Assembly (NCBI GenBank): GCA_038496445.1
Contig: JALMLS010000309.1
Span: forward strand, 186,001-250,000
Length of the DNA stretch: 64,000 nt
Origin: Trichosphaerium sp. ATCC 40318
Lineage: Eukaryota; Discosea; Flabellinia; Trichosidae
Direction: 5' to 3'
Below are positions 38,295-50,093 of this stretch, one piece after another. Below the pieces are notes generated by a model. That model was given only the letters and a program-made list of their open reading frames with translations, did not search any database and was not told the DNA's origin. How positions within the stretch are numbered: position 1 is the stretch's first letter; each line of letters opens with the position of its first letter. The translations under genes were made by a program, and so were the position numbers.

Positions 38295-39608
38295 TTATTC
38301 TTTATACACAAGTTCCTCAGATTTGAACGTCTTTAGTTCTGCTCCAAAAAGCTTCTTTCTATCGCGAGGTACTATAGAAACAAATGGAGAAAGCAACCTA
38401 GCAAATTGAAGAAGTTTATCTTTGCCAACTGCGAAGCAAGGTACTTCAATTTTAGAGGCACTATTTTCACTTGCTACTAAGCGAACTTGATCTTTTGACA
38501 TCTTCTTGCTAGATCTACCCATAACCCATTTATGTTCACAATCTGACATTAAACAAATCAAGTGTGTAGGGAATCCAACAGGTCCTGAAAAAGATTAAAA
38601 ACAAAGTCAAGAGCAAACAACAAAAGGTCTTTTTGAAAACGTACCACATTGATCTTCCCATATCATCAAGTATGCATCTGTGAATTCTTTGCCTTTTCCT
38701 TGTGCGTATATCTGCATAAAACTGTTCTTTGGCTTTGCTGTGCTTCGCTTTTTGAATACATGGAACGGCCAGTAGCCAACACCTACAGTTGACCATTTTT
38801 GAGCCTCAATGTTTTTAAACAATTTGCTGGTTTCTTCTCTTATTGAAAAAATACGATCAGGTCCATAGAAATGTCCTGTAATCTCCGGCGCGGCTACATC
38901 CGCATCATCATCACATTCTTCAGAATCACATTCATCATTATCGTCATCATCATCCTCACATTCCTCAGAATCACATTCATCATTATCGTCGTCAACATCC
39001 TCGCATTCCTCAGAATCGCATTCGTTATCATCGCCATCTTCTTCATCACTGGCTTCATTATCTTCATCACTGTTTTCCTCAACTTCACTGGTTTCGGAAG
39101 TTTCTTCAGCATCGCTATTATCTTCTTCGTCAATTTCTTGTTCTTCATCACTTTCTTGTTCATCATCACTTGCTTCTTCATTGCTTTCACAGTCGCTTGA
39201 TGCTTCACCACTAACTTCTTCGCTAGCGCTTTGATTCTCTTCGTCGCTGTTCTCTTCACCTGCGTCGTCGCTTGCACTAGCCATGGATTCCTCTTCATCG
39301 CTTACATCTCCGTTTGTACTGGTATTTGTGGATTGTTCTTCATTGTCACTTTCCTCCTCAACAGCAGGCTCTTCTTTCTCTCGTTTGGTCTTGGCTGGCT
39401 TGTTGTTCATTTTTTTTGGTTTTTTACCCTTCTTTACTGGCGTAACTCTTTTGCTTGTAGTTTTTGCCTTGCGCTTTGTTTGTTGTGCACGTTGTTTCTT
39501 TGATGGTTTTGTTACAATTTTCTTTGTTCTTTTATTTCGTGTTTCAAGTTCAGCTACGATTCCGCTTTGTTTGTTAGATTGTTTAGTATTTTTTCGTCTT
39601 GAGGACAT
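38295..39608 (-). CDS. Acidic-repeat protein with basic N-terminus (parent of chimera C-terminal half)
   Basis: Exon 1 39608-38645, intron 38585-38644 (60 nt, GTACG...TTCAG), exon 2 38584-38295. Residues 1-75 are Lys/Arg-rich (nuclear-type), then a long Asp/Glu/Ser region that ends in three copies of a unit with core DECDSEECED. The C-terminal folded part (ITGHFYGPDRIFSIREE, MQIYAQGKGKEFTDAY, GPVGFPTHLICLMSDCEHKW, LQFARLLSPFVSIVPRDR) is shared with the 17319 chimera. The basic/acidic plan suggests a chromatin or RNA-associated nuclear protein, as inference. The folded domain is not recognised. Confidence 0.7.
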
Positions 39609-39666
39609 GTTGTTAATAGTTTATGTTGTTTTTGGTTTTGAGATACACAGCGCCACACGTGTCGTC

Positions 39667-39683
39667 ATATTTTTCAGTGAAAA
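39667..39683. promoter_or_regulatory. Shared upstream motif ATATTTTTCAGTGAAAA
   Basis: Second copy of the 17-bp motif at 22719-22735, 59 bp upstream of the start codon at 39608. Flanked by CACACGTGTCG and CCCGCTCTCTCCG, as at the first site. Confidence 0.45.
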
Positions 39684-39883
39684 CAAAACACTGCACATCC
39701 CGCTCTCTCCGTCACCTCGCGACTCGTCGCAGAGTGGCTTTACGTTTTTACGTACGATAGGAAGTATGAACGTAACAAATATATTTATTGAGCATAAAAC
39801 ACGTGATTTTTCTTCAAACAATAAAATGAGGCTGTCAAATATTTGCGTGTTATTCTCTTACGCTTGAAGCGATGTTTCAACTT

Positions 39884-40894
39884 CTATTTACTGACCACTT
39901 GTTGTATTTGTTCGATCAAGTTACCATTGTTATACGTACATTGAACTTCTAGTTCTCCATCATTGTGCCAACGCTTGTAGTCTCCATGCCACTCATCGTT
40001 TACGTAAAAACCATGCTCATTTAATACACCATCATCATACCAACTCTTGTACTCTCCATGGAGTTTCCCTTTTACATAAAAGCAATGTTCACATAGTCCT
40101 CCATTGTTGTTATACCAACTTTTTTGCTCTCCTTCCTTCTCACCATTAACATAAAACCGTTGATAACATACACGTCCATTGTGATACCATTGGTAGTTCT
40201 TTCCTTCAAGTACACCGTTACTATAAACGCGATGAGCAATTAATATTCCACGAGAACTCCAAGCCTTGTATTCCCCATGTGACAAACCATTTGCATAACA
40301 AGTCTTCACATACAAGTTTCCATTCTCATGCCAACTCTTACTTTCCCCTTCTTCCTTGCCATTTGAGAAAACTTCAAGTCGGCACAAGTTACCATTCTCA
40401 TGCCACTTTGTGTACTCTCCCTCTAGTTTACCATTGAAGTATAAACAATGCACATGTAATTCTTCATTGTCATGCCATTCTTTGTACTCTCCTTCGATTT
40501 TACCATCGGTGTAAGAGCATATTAACTTATCTTGTCCATTTTCAAACCACTCCTTGTACTCTCCTTCGAGTTTACCGTTGACAAAAAGGCATCTCGTGGA
40601 AAGTTGACCGTTTTTATGCCAACGTTTAAATAATCCATGTTTATCCAACGCACTGTTGTACCTGGTTGTCACTGCTGCTTTTATGGATAATAACGGCCAA
40701 ACAATGTATGAGATTGTGCTTAAATCCAATACATCTAGTTGTAACTCAAACGGTAGCTGTAAATCCATTACATCTAGTTGTAACTCAAACGGTAGCTGTA
40801 ACAAGCCACAACAATCTACTTCTGCTTCTGTTATCTTGTTTTTGGTTATTCTCTGATTATTACTGCTGTTTTGTACCTCTTGCTTTGCTTCCAT
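39884..40894 (-). CDS. F-box/MORN_2 repeat protein with duplicated F-box segment
   Basis: Single exon from ATG 40894 (MEAKQEVQNS); a frame extension to 40906 begins with TTG and is not used. The F-box segment is doubled: LQLPFELQLDVMD is followed directly by LQLPFELQLDVLD, a 39-bp tandem duplication (40721-40759 and 40760-40798). Then comes VWPLLSIKAAV and about ten MORN_2 repeats (GEYKEWHDN, GESKSWHEN). Close to the 20719 gene. Same inferred role as a ligase adaptor; the duplicated helix may alter Skp1 binding. Confidence 0.75.
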   Translation of the reverse strand: MEAKQEVQNSSNNQRITKNKITEAEVDCCGLLQLPFELQLDVMDLQLPFELQLDVLDLSTISYIVWPLLSIKAAVTTRYNSALDKHGLFKRWHKNGQLSTRCLFVNGKLEGEYKEWFENGQDKLICSYTDGKIEGEYKEWHDNEELHVHCLYFNGKLEGEYTKWHENGNLCRLEVFSNGKEEGESKSWHENGNLYVKTCYANGLSHGEYKAWSSRGILIAHRVYSNGVLEGKNYQWYHNGRVCYQRFYVNGEKEGEQKSWYNNNGGLCEHCFYVKGKLHGEYKSWYDDGVLNEHGFYVNDEWHGDYKRWHNDGELEVQCTYNNGNLIEQIQQVVSK

Positions 40895-41198
40895 TGACTT
40901 TGCCAATTCAAGTCATTAGACGGAATGTTCTTTTTTTTCAGTCCCTTTTTTTAATGCCAACAGCAAAGAGCTGGACCTGGGGCTGACTGCTCTGCCAATT
41001 TTTGCTTTTTTTGGCTAACTGCTTGATTTTGGGACCTATCGTAAAAGAAGCCTTCAACTGGTAGAACTGTTATACAATCAAGAAGGTAGGTGTCAAGATT
41101 ACTTAGCAAGTATGTAGCTTAAACATATTTGCATCTCATAAAAGAATCACGTTTCTTACATTCGCTACAATAATTAACCTTTGTTACACATGTTTTTG
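40895..41198. other. Intergenic spacer
   Basis: About 300 bp upstream of the F-box/MORN gene and downstream of the lyase-like gene. Nothing recognised beyond AT-rich sequence. Confidence 0.4.
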
Positions 41199-43158
41199 TT
41201 ACTGTAGCTTGTCCACCCTCACGTTATCAATAGTAAATACACCATTACCAGCGCCTCCTAAGAACATCCTAAAAGTCAACTGCGAAGTGCCACCGTAGCC
41301 AGCACCAATGTCGAAAAAGAAACGCATAGGCAATGTCGAAGGAAAAAAGTCACGACCTCCAGCTGAAAAACCAAGCCTATCATACCATAACTCCACTCTT
41401 ATCTTGGATCCTTGGACAGTGTTACCTGAACTTGACCATGCATCAAAATGAATCCTGTACCTCGAGGGACCAGGATGTTCCCAATCGAAATTTCCATTCG
41501 ACAATTCTACTCCTCTTAAATCGAAGCTATTGTACATTTTGACAAAGCCTGATACACCCCCTCTATATCCTAGAGGATCTACGCTAGCAGGATAAACTGC
41601 AGATAATGTCCAAGCAGTCCTATCGCCGTTCCCAGAAAACTGCCCGTTTTTAGGAGAGTTGGTCGTTGGGAGGTATTGAGGCGCAAGATATCCTCCAATG
41701 TTGTCCTTCATGTCTTCTAAAGTTACTATTGCACTTGCCACTCTTACTTCATCATGATATATCTCTCTTTTTGGTATGGTACGACCAGCCGAAGGGTTGT
41801 ACCTGTCGTAGTGGTAGATACCGAGTTTAAACTCTAAGTTGTTTTTGACTTCATTGAAAATAGTTGGACCGTTGTAGTTTACGACTAAAGCGCCGTTCCG
41901 CCAAATCTTAAGAAATCCGTTATCGTCACTCTGCCACTTTGAGTGTATTATCCATTTGACCCATCGGTTCTTTACAAATGGCTCGAAGTAGTGTGTAACG
42001 CCGACAATGTCGGTACTACTAGGGTTATTTACAAGTGAGTATTTGGTCACAATAGCCAGCTTGTCACGTCTCAGGTCAAAGGCGAGAGGTGGGTTTAACG
42101 ATGATCCTGCATCTTGTTCTACACGCCATTGAGCAACGATATCTCCCTCATTAGCATTTTCCCAGTCCGTAGGAACTTTCATGTTGAACGCATACCTGTT
42201 ACGGAAATAGTTAGTTTCACCAGACCGAAATGGCAAAGTCAAAGGTCACGTGCCAATTTTCTGTGCCTAAACCGCCAGCTCCAAACTCACAATCAAGTTC
42301 TGCACGATCTCTGAAAGGAAAATTAACTGTGTCTTGATAGCGCCAAGTAGTAAGGTGTCCACGTCCCACATATCCACTACAGTACAAATGAGTAAAAGTA
42401 AGAACGGACAACTTTAGACAACCATGTTTTTGTATTTAGAAGCCACGTGTTTTCTGGACGTACCCAGATACTATTTGTGATGATATAGTAGATGGTAACA
42501 AGTGAGTCTTCCATACAGGGGACCTTGTATAGTAATTGAAATTGTCATGAAAGTTGAGTGCAGTGTCATAGTTGGAGGAACTCAAATCGACGTAATTTCG
42601 TCCTCTGTATACTGTTGGGTTACTGCTAGTACGTGGGACTTGACCTGATCTTGTTGTAATAAATATCTGATCGATCTGTGACGGTTCATAGAGGGCAGTC
42701 CTGTCGTGCACAATAATCAGCGAATTCTGACCTTGTTGCATATCGAAGGCAACTGCATTTGATCTAGCCGTTGCGTGACCGCCATTGTTGATTCTAACCC
42801 ACTCCAATGAAGACGTCCGAAACACTCGAGAGTCGGAAACTGGATTTTGAAGTGAGGTGCCCAAAGAAACCGAATATGGTAATTTTTCTGAATACAACGC
42901 CTTTTCTCGCTCTCCTTGCGATGTGATACGGAGCCAAACGTAGTATTTCCTACTCTCTCGCAAGTTCAGTATGTACTCAGCTTTCCCTTGATTCCAACCG
43001 GCCCATATAGGCGTTTGGATCACGTGACAGCCCTTTGCGAGGCTTGCTTTGCCTATTTTCATTGGAGCTGTTATAACGCCATTTTCAGCCTCTAGATAGA
43101 AGCTCTCGTGTGCATAGGCTGCGCAGATTACTACAGTCACCCAAATCAATAGTTTCAT
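41199..43158 (-). CDS. Secreted heparin-lyase-like polysaccharide lyase with sugar-binding domain
   Basis: Start at 43158 gives a signal peptide (MKLLIWVTVVICAAYAHE). The first about 170 residues look like a CBM6/35-type jelly roll (YYVWLRITSQGER, VRINNGGHATARS, SLIIVHDRTALYEPSQIDQI). From about 42,450 comes a heparin-lyase (Polysacc_lyase, PF14099) type domain: RAELDCEFG, FNMKVPTDWE, GDIVAQWR, WVKWIIHSKWQ, GFLKIWRNGALVV, LEFKLGIYHYDR, REIYHDEVRVA. A last domain (about 41,600-41,200) ends DIGAGYGGTSQLTF and TIDNVRVDKLQ, another jelly-roll-like piece. Acts outside the cell on acidic polysaccharide by beta-elimination; substrate not known. One intron near 42,200 is awkward to place, so the internal join there is uncertain. 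Confidence 0.65.
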
Positions 43159-44478
43159 AACAGCTAGCGAGAGGAGTGCGCAAGTTGTGAATGATGGTTT
43201 GACGGAACAAGAAACAAAACTCTGAAAACAGGTGAAGATATTTTGTACCTTCCGCCATTGTCGCTACTATTTACAATTTCCAATAGACAGGCACACGTGT
43301 TTGGTGCCATCTTTCATCTGTGTTCTGACTTTATCGTTTTAAACTTTAGAGCTTTGATATCTGCGCGTCTTTTAGGTTTCATAATAGGTGATTCTACGCC
43401 GGGTGATCCAATACTAGGCACAACTGTGACACTAGGTACACGCGGGCGCTGAAGTTTAAAATAACGAGCGACTTAGGTTTGCCCATATCATCATGTTTTC
43501 ACTTGTGCTGCTAGAGAGAAAGTAAGCTTGTTTCTTATATTATTAATTGTTATCATGTCTGTCATAGCTGCTTCGGACATGCTGCGTCTCGCTCGTTTTT
43601 ATACCACCATCTTTTGTACCAGACTTTCTTGATAGAATAAGAGTGGTGTATACCAAGAACCATCGCCTAGGCAAAACCATTTGATTCCTTCTTACGAGAT
43701 ATTTGCGAATGTGGCTCAAACACAAAAGAAAACTAATTTCGAAAACTTCTAATATTACTTTGATCTCTGTTAGTCAGCTGTGTTACCTACGTATTCGCAT
43801 AGTTTAAATAACGGTTGCCTGTTAAATACAGTACACGTCGCGGTTGTGACTCCAAAAACGTTAAGTGAATGTGGAAACTTGAATAACAGAATGGTTTTCA
43901 AATTATCAAAACAACATTAACATGTTTTAATAGAAACCAATCTGTGCAATAGATTTCTGAGTCATCCAGTAATTGGAAATATCGTGATTTTTCAACAAGT
44001 TGTTGGTACTGCTTCATCTACAAGGTGTCTACTGTAATATCATAAATGCCATTTTTTTTTTTCTGACTAAAATAACTTCTTTAAAAAACTCACAGCATGC
44101 TTTATATAGTGGGGAGCGCAGTAGTACTGTTAGCATTCATCAAACCTTGCAACCCGCCGGCAAAACACCAAGGCTTAGATAGCTTATGGTCTCTGCTTCG
44201 AGCACGTGCTTCATCGAAATAAACAACACCAGGGCAACTGCAACAGTTCTAGACTCTAGAACAAAAAACAAACCAACAACTCCAACAACGTATCATTAAC
44301 TTCTATCTCTGATGGCAAAGAGAGAACACTAACGCATTCACTGTTACCACACTCAAGCTTGCGCTTGCACAGTTTAGACAAGCGCAAGGATGCACGTGCC
44401 ACTACCTCCCCTTTTTTTTTTTTCTACAAACGTTGCAAACATTGTAAATAAAGTTTGTTTTATCAGGATTTTTTACAA
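43159..44478. other. Large intergenic region
   Basis: About 1.3 kb between two minus-strand genes. Several short open frames (such as 43243-43452 and 43543-43725) have no recognisable features. Contains T-runs at 44048-44060 and 44410-44422. No tRNA box or repeat was recognised. Probably contains the promoter of the lyase-like gene. Confidence 0.4.
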
Positions 44479-47400
44479 TTATTTTACAGCAAAGTCAATA
44501 ATATCTGTTATCTTGTTGGAAACTTTTGTTCGCTTGAACTTCTTGTGAAGATACAATGCTGCTTTCACATTGCCTTTAAAAAAAACGTGAGTGGTAACCA
44601 AGTGCAAATAGGGGGTTGTCGTACCGCAATACACCAGTACAGGAATTTTCTTCCACTTTTTGTTGCCTCGCAATTCTGCAACTAGTTTTTCAGCAGCAAG
44701 CTCTCCACCATCTTCTTCTCGATACCTATTCGTTACAATACGAAGTTTACTACTAGAACAAAATCCATTAAACTTATGTAGCCATGCGATAAGTTCATTG
44801 GAAGAAGTCATTTGAATGACCTAAGAAAAAAATAAGAAACCACAAAACAAACGTTAGGTGAATCAATTTTTTTTTACCTTTACTTTCTTGGGCTTATTCT
44901 CAAGCATGGCCACTACCTGTTTGTTCTCTGATGAAAACTTATCATCTATCCATATAACAAGGGACTTTGCATCACGCCAAGAAAGTGCGAATAAAGTCAA
45001 ATCCATGGCATTAGTATGTTTATAATAAACTAAGTAGCGAGGCAGTATCTGATAAAAAAGTTAAAACAACCAACAAAAGTCATAGGCAAATAAAAGTGTT
45101 CACCTGATTTTTTGAGAATACTACAATCTCATCAGCGTCTGGCGTTTCTGTAGGTTTACAAGGAAAGTAAGTCCTTGCGTTACCCTTTTGTTTTACAACA
45201 GCATAATGTGAGTCGTATCCGGGCTTCGAAAACAATTAACCAAATAACAAAAACATTATAGTGTACCATGCAGGGTTTGCCCAATAGTGATTTTGGATCT
45301 CCCATAACAGGATCTTGAGTAACTGGATATGATTTACCCATCATGACCCATGATATTAGCATACACTGTTCTCCAGTTTCTTGTTTTAACCCAGCATAAA
45401 CAGAACCTGTTGAAAAAAGTTGTTAACAACGTTTTTAATATTATTGGTCACGTGCCATATTTAGGATACTGGGTAAAGTATATACCCTTTCCTTTAATTC
45501 ACTAGTTAGATATAGTATGGGAAAAAGACGATGAGTTACCGAAATACCCAGGATCTTGTTGTTTTTTTAGTTCATGTGGTTCTAAAAAGTTGGTTGTTGC
45601 AATTTTAAAGCTGATATCCTATCACGCCAGTTAGCATTTTTTTTTAAAATGACGAGCATCTATACTGTACCTCGGATGTTCCATGAAATCCTGCAATAAG
45701 ATTTATACCTTCATTACCAGATACGCGCATAACATAGTTTTGCAACTGGCACATAATCCTAAGGAACTTTTACATCCTACAAACCTAGAAATTATATCTG
45801 TTTAACTCACCACTCTTTGTACTCTTTGTCGCCTGTAAAAAAATACATGTAAGCACGTGAAACAGAATAATACGTGCACTATAAAAAATTTGACGTACGG
45901 TCATCTGTATCATGCTCAGACTTCTTCCTTTGGATGGTTCTTTCAACCAAACCATCATAAAATTTTCTGAAGTTGTTTTCTAATGTTGCATTATCAAAAA
46001 ACACAATCTTTGACAGCGAAAAGAATGACTCCTTGTTAACACCCATGAATCTATAGAACATATTTCTAGCTCTAATATATTCTTGAGAACGCTCCTAAAA
46101 CAACAAGTTGTGAGTACAAACAGATTGTGTTGAACTATAGTTGCCTTATCAGTTTCATTGGCAAGGAGCGTTGTAAATCGTAACCCTTCCTTTTCGTTCC
46201 ACTCTCCTTTCTTAAAGAAAGATTCACCGCAAACACTGCTCCATAAATCCGTTCTAACATTTTGAAGAACAGGATAACCTCTCGCCAAGTGCGTTTCTGT
46301 CACTTCACTGCCTAAGGTCGAGAGTCAAAAACCGATGATGACACAGTATTACCTGTTTGTTGACTTTTGTAGGGTACTGGCGGATGCTCAATAAAGTATC
46401 CGCTTTGAACAGCTGCTGGACATTGAGGTATAATTGTTGGATCAAGACGGGACAAGAAAGGATCAAGACACTCCTAATAACTATGTCAGACTAACTATTT
46501 GGATTTACTGAGTTCTGTACCTTCCAAAGATGCGGTGCTGCACCACGCACAACAACATTAAGAACTGGCGGCTGGAAGTAAAGTACTATGTCATTATCAT
46601 AAAAATCTCTTAATATAACAGAGTTACAGAAGAGCTTGTAACGGACATTGTGGTAACCTATAACATATCATTTAACAACTTAACCTATAAACACGTGACC
46701 GTACATCGCAATTGTACTTGCAAATCAGTGAAAGTATCAGAAGATAGCAGTTTTGATGTTACACAAAACGCTAGAAACTTGGGCGTATCATCTAATAAAA
46801 TCAAGCCTTCAGCTAAAACCTATGTGCGTTGTTAATACACGTGTCAATGATGAGTGAACTTACTGGATCACCGTTTTCGTCAGCGTGCACTTGTTCTACG
46901 TGATCAAAGGCCACCGTATCTTTGACGATTCCCTTTAGTTGTAGTAGATCCCAATCTTCATCTGTAGGGCGCATAACATATGTTGTTGGGTCATGACCTC
47001 TATTATCTTCAACAAGAATTTTGTTATCCTCACAATGAGGTCCTTTCAATGCTAAAGATGGAAAATATAGCATATCAGCCTTTGGACGGAGTGACAGTAT
47101 GATGAATCCTCTACACCCATAGTGTGCCTGTAAAACAATTATAAGATACGGTTTTTGGACATACGTTAGCATATAACATACCTCTTCTGCCTTGTTGAGG
47201 CGGAAACAAAACTTCATTACAACAAGAAATTTCATTACAAAATCAGCTTGTTTTTTATCCTCCAAGCCCAACATCTTTGATATCCTGTCTCTCGCTTCTT
47301 GTTCTGTCACTACTGCTGATACTTGCCTTAACTCATTTTCTTTTAAAAGTCTTTTAACATGCTCTTGTGGACCAACAAAGGCGCTCATGACATGTGATAA

Positions 47401-49871
47401 TATCTTTGGATTGATACAAATAGTAAGTGATTCCTACCATAAAAAAAAATGTCAGTTGAGTTTTGTTTAACAGTTGCACGTGTCACCTTGTCGAACATGA
47501 TATCACCAATAGAATGTAAGTAGTCTAATCCACCTATAACTTCGACAGGTGCCATATAAAGAGTTTTTACAGCATGGGCCAAAATCTTTGAACTGCAGAT
47601 AGGAAGAACATGTCAAAACTAGGCGATAGTGTATTTGGCGTACACTGGCATAAAGTCATTCATCGGTCCTTTTTTATCCCTATGAGACTCTTTTATTTGT
47701 TTAAGAAGATCCAGATATACAAGAGGAACATTAGGAAAGTATTTCTTCAAACGCTTTGCTTCTGATGCAAGGATTTCTCTGAAATCTGCTATATTCTTTG
47801 CTGGAAAAAATAAAGTCAGCAAAACTGTTTTACCTTTCTGGTTTTAAAATAACCTACCTACGCATGAACCAAAACACAATAATGCATGTGGAAAGTATTC
47901 ACGTAAAATGATTTTCATGGATTGTTCTGTCTGTGATAAATCACCAGAAACAACATCCAATTTTGAACCCATAACAATGATTGAGTATAATTTCTTGTCT
48001 TGCTGATATAGCACTTTCTGCAACGTTTTACACCAGTGAATAAGATGCGCTTTACTTTCTGCAACAGGTAACGAAACATCAACCTTACTCAATATAAATA
48101 CACACAATGCAGAGAGAAAAAGAGGGAAAACGCACAACTATGAGGTAAATTGATAGTCTTTTTGAAAAGAAGTACTTATGAACTGCCATATACTCCATCT
48201 GTCCTGCAAAGTCTATAATATTGAAAGAAACGCCATACATCCTAGATTATATGTTAGTTTTTCTGATATCACGTGATACTATATCAACAAGAAAACAAAA
48301 AAAGCTACATGCTTGAAAATTTTTGTGTCGAATCCAATAGTGGATGCCACATTGTCTTGCTTCGCTCCTGATAATGCATTTACCAAGGTTGTTTTGCCTT
48401 TTATTTCGTTAGGTATATACAAGTTGAATAATCGAGTTACCTGATCCACCATGACCAAGTACGAGAAGTTTCGCTGAAACCCCTTTTGAAAACTTGTATG
48501 GTGGTAAAAGTTCTCCTATTCTCATTGAAGACTCGTTTTCAATACCTCTTTTCAGGTCTTTAAAGTGCCGCTTTAACTTCTTTACACATGCGTTGTTTCT
48601 ATCGTCAAAAGGTATAACTTTTGCCTGTAGCCAACGCCCAATACCAGTCACTATTGCTCATTTTTAGCATTATTTTTCGACTCAAACGTTTTGGATTGTA
48701 CCTTCCAATAGAGGAATGTGCGACCGCTTAGGATGCAAAATATATAATGTAGGCTTCTGATCAAGATTATCTAGTATTTTAGAAATAAGACCGAATCCCC
48801 ATGTTCGTCTCAAAGCCATAATGAATATGACATTATAGACACTTAAATCTATATTGGGATTTCGAATAACATCATAAACACTGTAGACCTCTTTGATTGA
48901 CAATGCACCAACAAGATTACCAATAGAAGCCTTGTTTTCTGATATAGCAACAGCTTTCATTTTGAACTCATGAGGTGTAGACTTCGACCCTAAATTTTTA
49001 CCTGGCAGCCCAGACATGGTGCCTGTTACTCTGTCTATTAGATCCATTGTATCTCCAGCAACCTTTGGAGGGATCATTGCTTCGTATTTAGGCATCATTC
49101 GATGTGTTAAGATGGTCAATCCGAGAGAAGTAAGCAAGCCTTGGGTAGACTATACACCAGTCAACAACATCTAAATACGAACTTCGAGAAAAAACACGTG
49201 CTGTATACTTTTTTTCGAAAGAGAGAAGAGATGTTCCATATTTATGAGATAACTCTTTAGCTGCATTTGGAGGAATCTTGCTGAATTCGTGATCCATCTC
49301 AATGATTTTCTAAAAATAAGTTATTCATCCATAATGATCTACTTCTAGATACATACAGTGGGCGGAAAGTTGGCATAGGATACATCCATCGCTGTTTTTA
49401 TATACTCTAGCTTTATTCTAGCAAGTGCAAACGAGTCTTTGTTCGAAGCATAGAATAATACGATAAAACCCTCGCAACCTCGTCTGTCAAGGTGTTAAAT
49501 ACGTTATATTGCGTCGGGGCAGTATTCGCACATTTCACGTTTAGTTTCTTCTGGTGCAGCTCCTTTTTGCGTGTATAACAGCTCCATAGTTCTTTGAGTG
49601 CCTGACGCATCAGGAAACGTAACTGAATCGCCCTGAATTTATAAATTAAGGGATTTCAATCCAAAAAGGACTTACAACATCTATAATACGTTAACAACAA
49701 CTTACATAAAGAGCTAGTACCATTTATGAACCCATGATCTGTCCAGCTTGAACCAAAAACGAAAACGCGCACACTTGACCTCACAGACTTTCTTAGGCTT
49801 GAAGCTAACAAGCGAGGGTCTTTATTGACCCTCACCTTTCCCTTTGACATCAATACCTTTCCCTTTGACAT
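44479..49871 (-). CDS. ROCO-type GTPase fused to PARP and pseudo-receiver domains
   Basis: The largest gene here, with about 25 short introns. Start 49871 (MSKGKVLMSKGK). Regions: a degenerate Ras-like domain (VRVFVFGSSWTDHGF; GCEGFIVLFYASNKDSF; AAKELSHKYG; about 49,870-49,140) lacking a P-loop Lys; an unknown region to 48,680; a Roc GTPase (LLVLGHGGSGKTTLVNAL with the P-loop cut by intron 48398-48440; IIDFAGQMEY; VMGSKLDVV); a COR-like region (SAVVTEQEARDRIS, ADMLYFPSLA; to about 46,850); a linker; a PARP domain (SLSKIVFFDN, NLIAGFHGTS, GGSVYAGLKQ, ADEIVVFSKNQILP) with H, Y and E at 45683-85, 45396-98 and 45128-30; and a C-terminal pseudo-receiver (SLVIWIDDKFSSEN, RIVTNRYREEDGG, IPVLVYCG). 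Predicted: GTP-controlled ADP-ribosylation. Joining of all parts in one gene rests on frame and absence of stops or starts between them. Confidence 0.7.
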
Positions 49872-50093
49872 CAATGCTGGTCTTTAATTGAATCATAACT
49901 TAGACTGACTTAAACATGGGCAAAACTGTGTTTTTTTTTATTTGGGTGAAAATGGCATCTACAATACGGTTCAAAAGGAACGGTTTGGGGGTTTTTTGGT
50001 GACACAGGTTACTCAATACATTCCCCTACTGTGGCTGATATTCTGGTAGGGTCTGATATAGTGACTGTACTTTGGAATCTACGGAACAAACCA
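49872..50093. other. Short intergenic spacer
   Basis: Promoter region of the ROCO-PARP gene. No coding signal. Confidence 0.4.

Noticed and set aside
39231-39867. Long Phe/Leu-rich plus-strand frames that look like membrane proteins
   Set aside because: They are antisense to the Lys- and acidic-rich coding sequence of the 38295-39608 gene; the hydrophobic look is an artefact of complementary codons.
43243-43725. Possible small genes in the 43-44.5 kb gap
   Set aside because: Frames of 60-70 codons without splice-site context or protein features.
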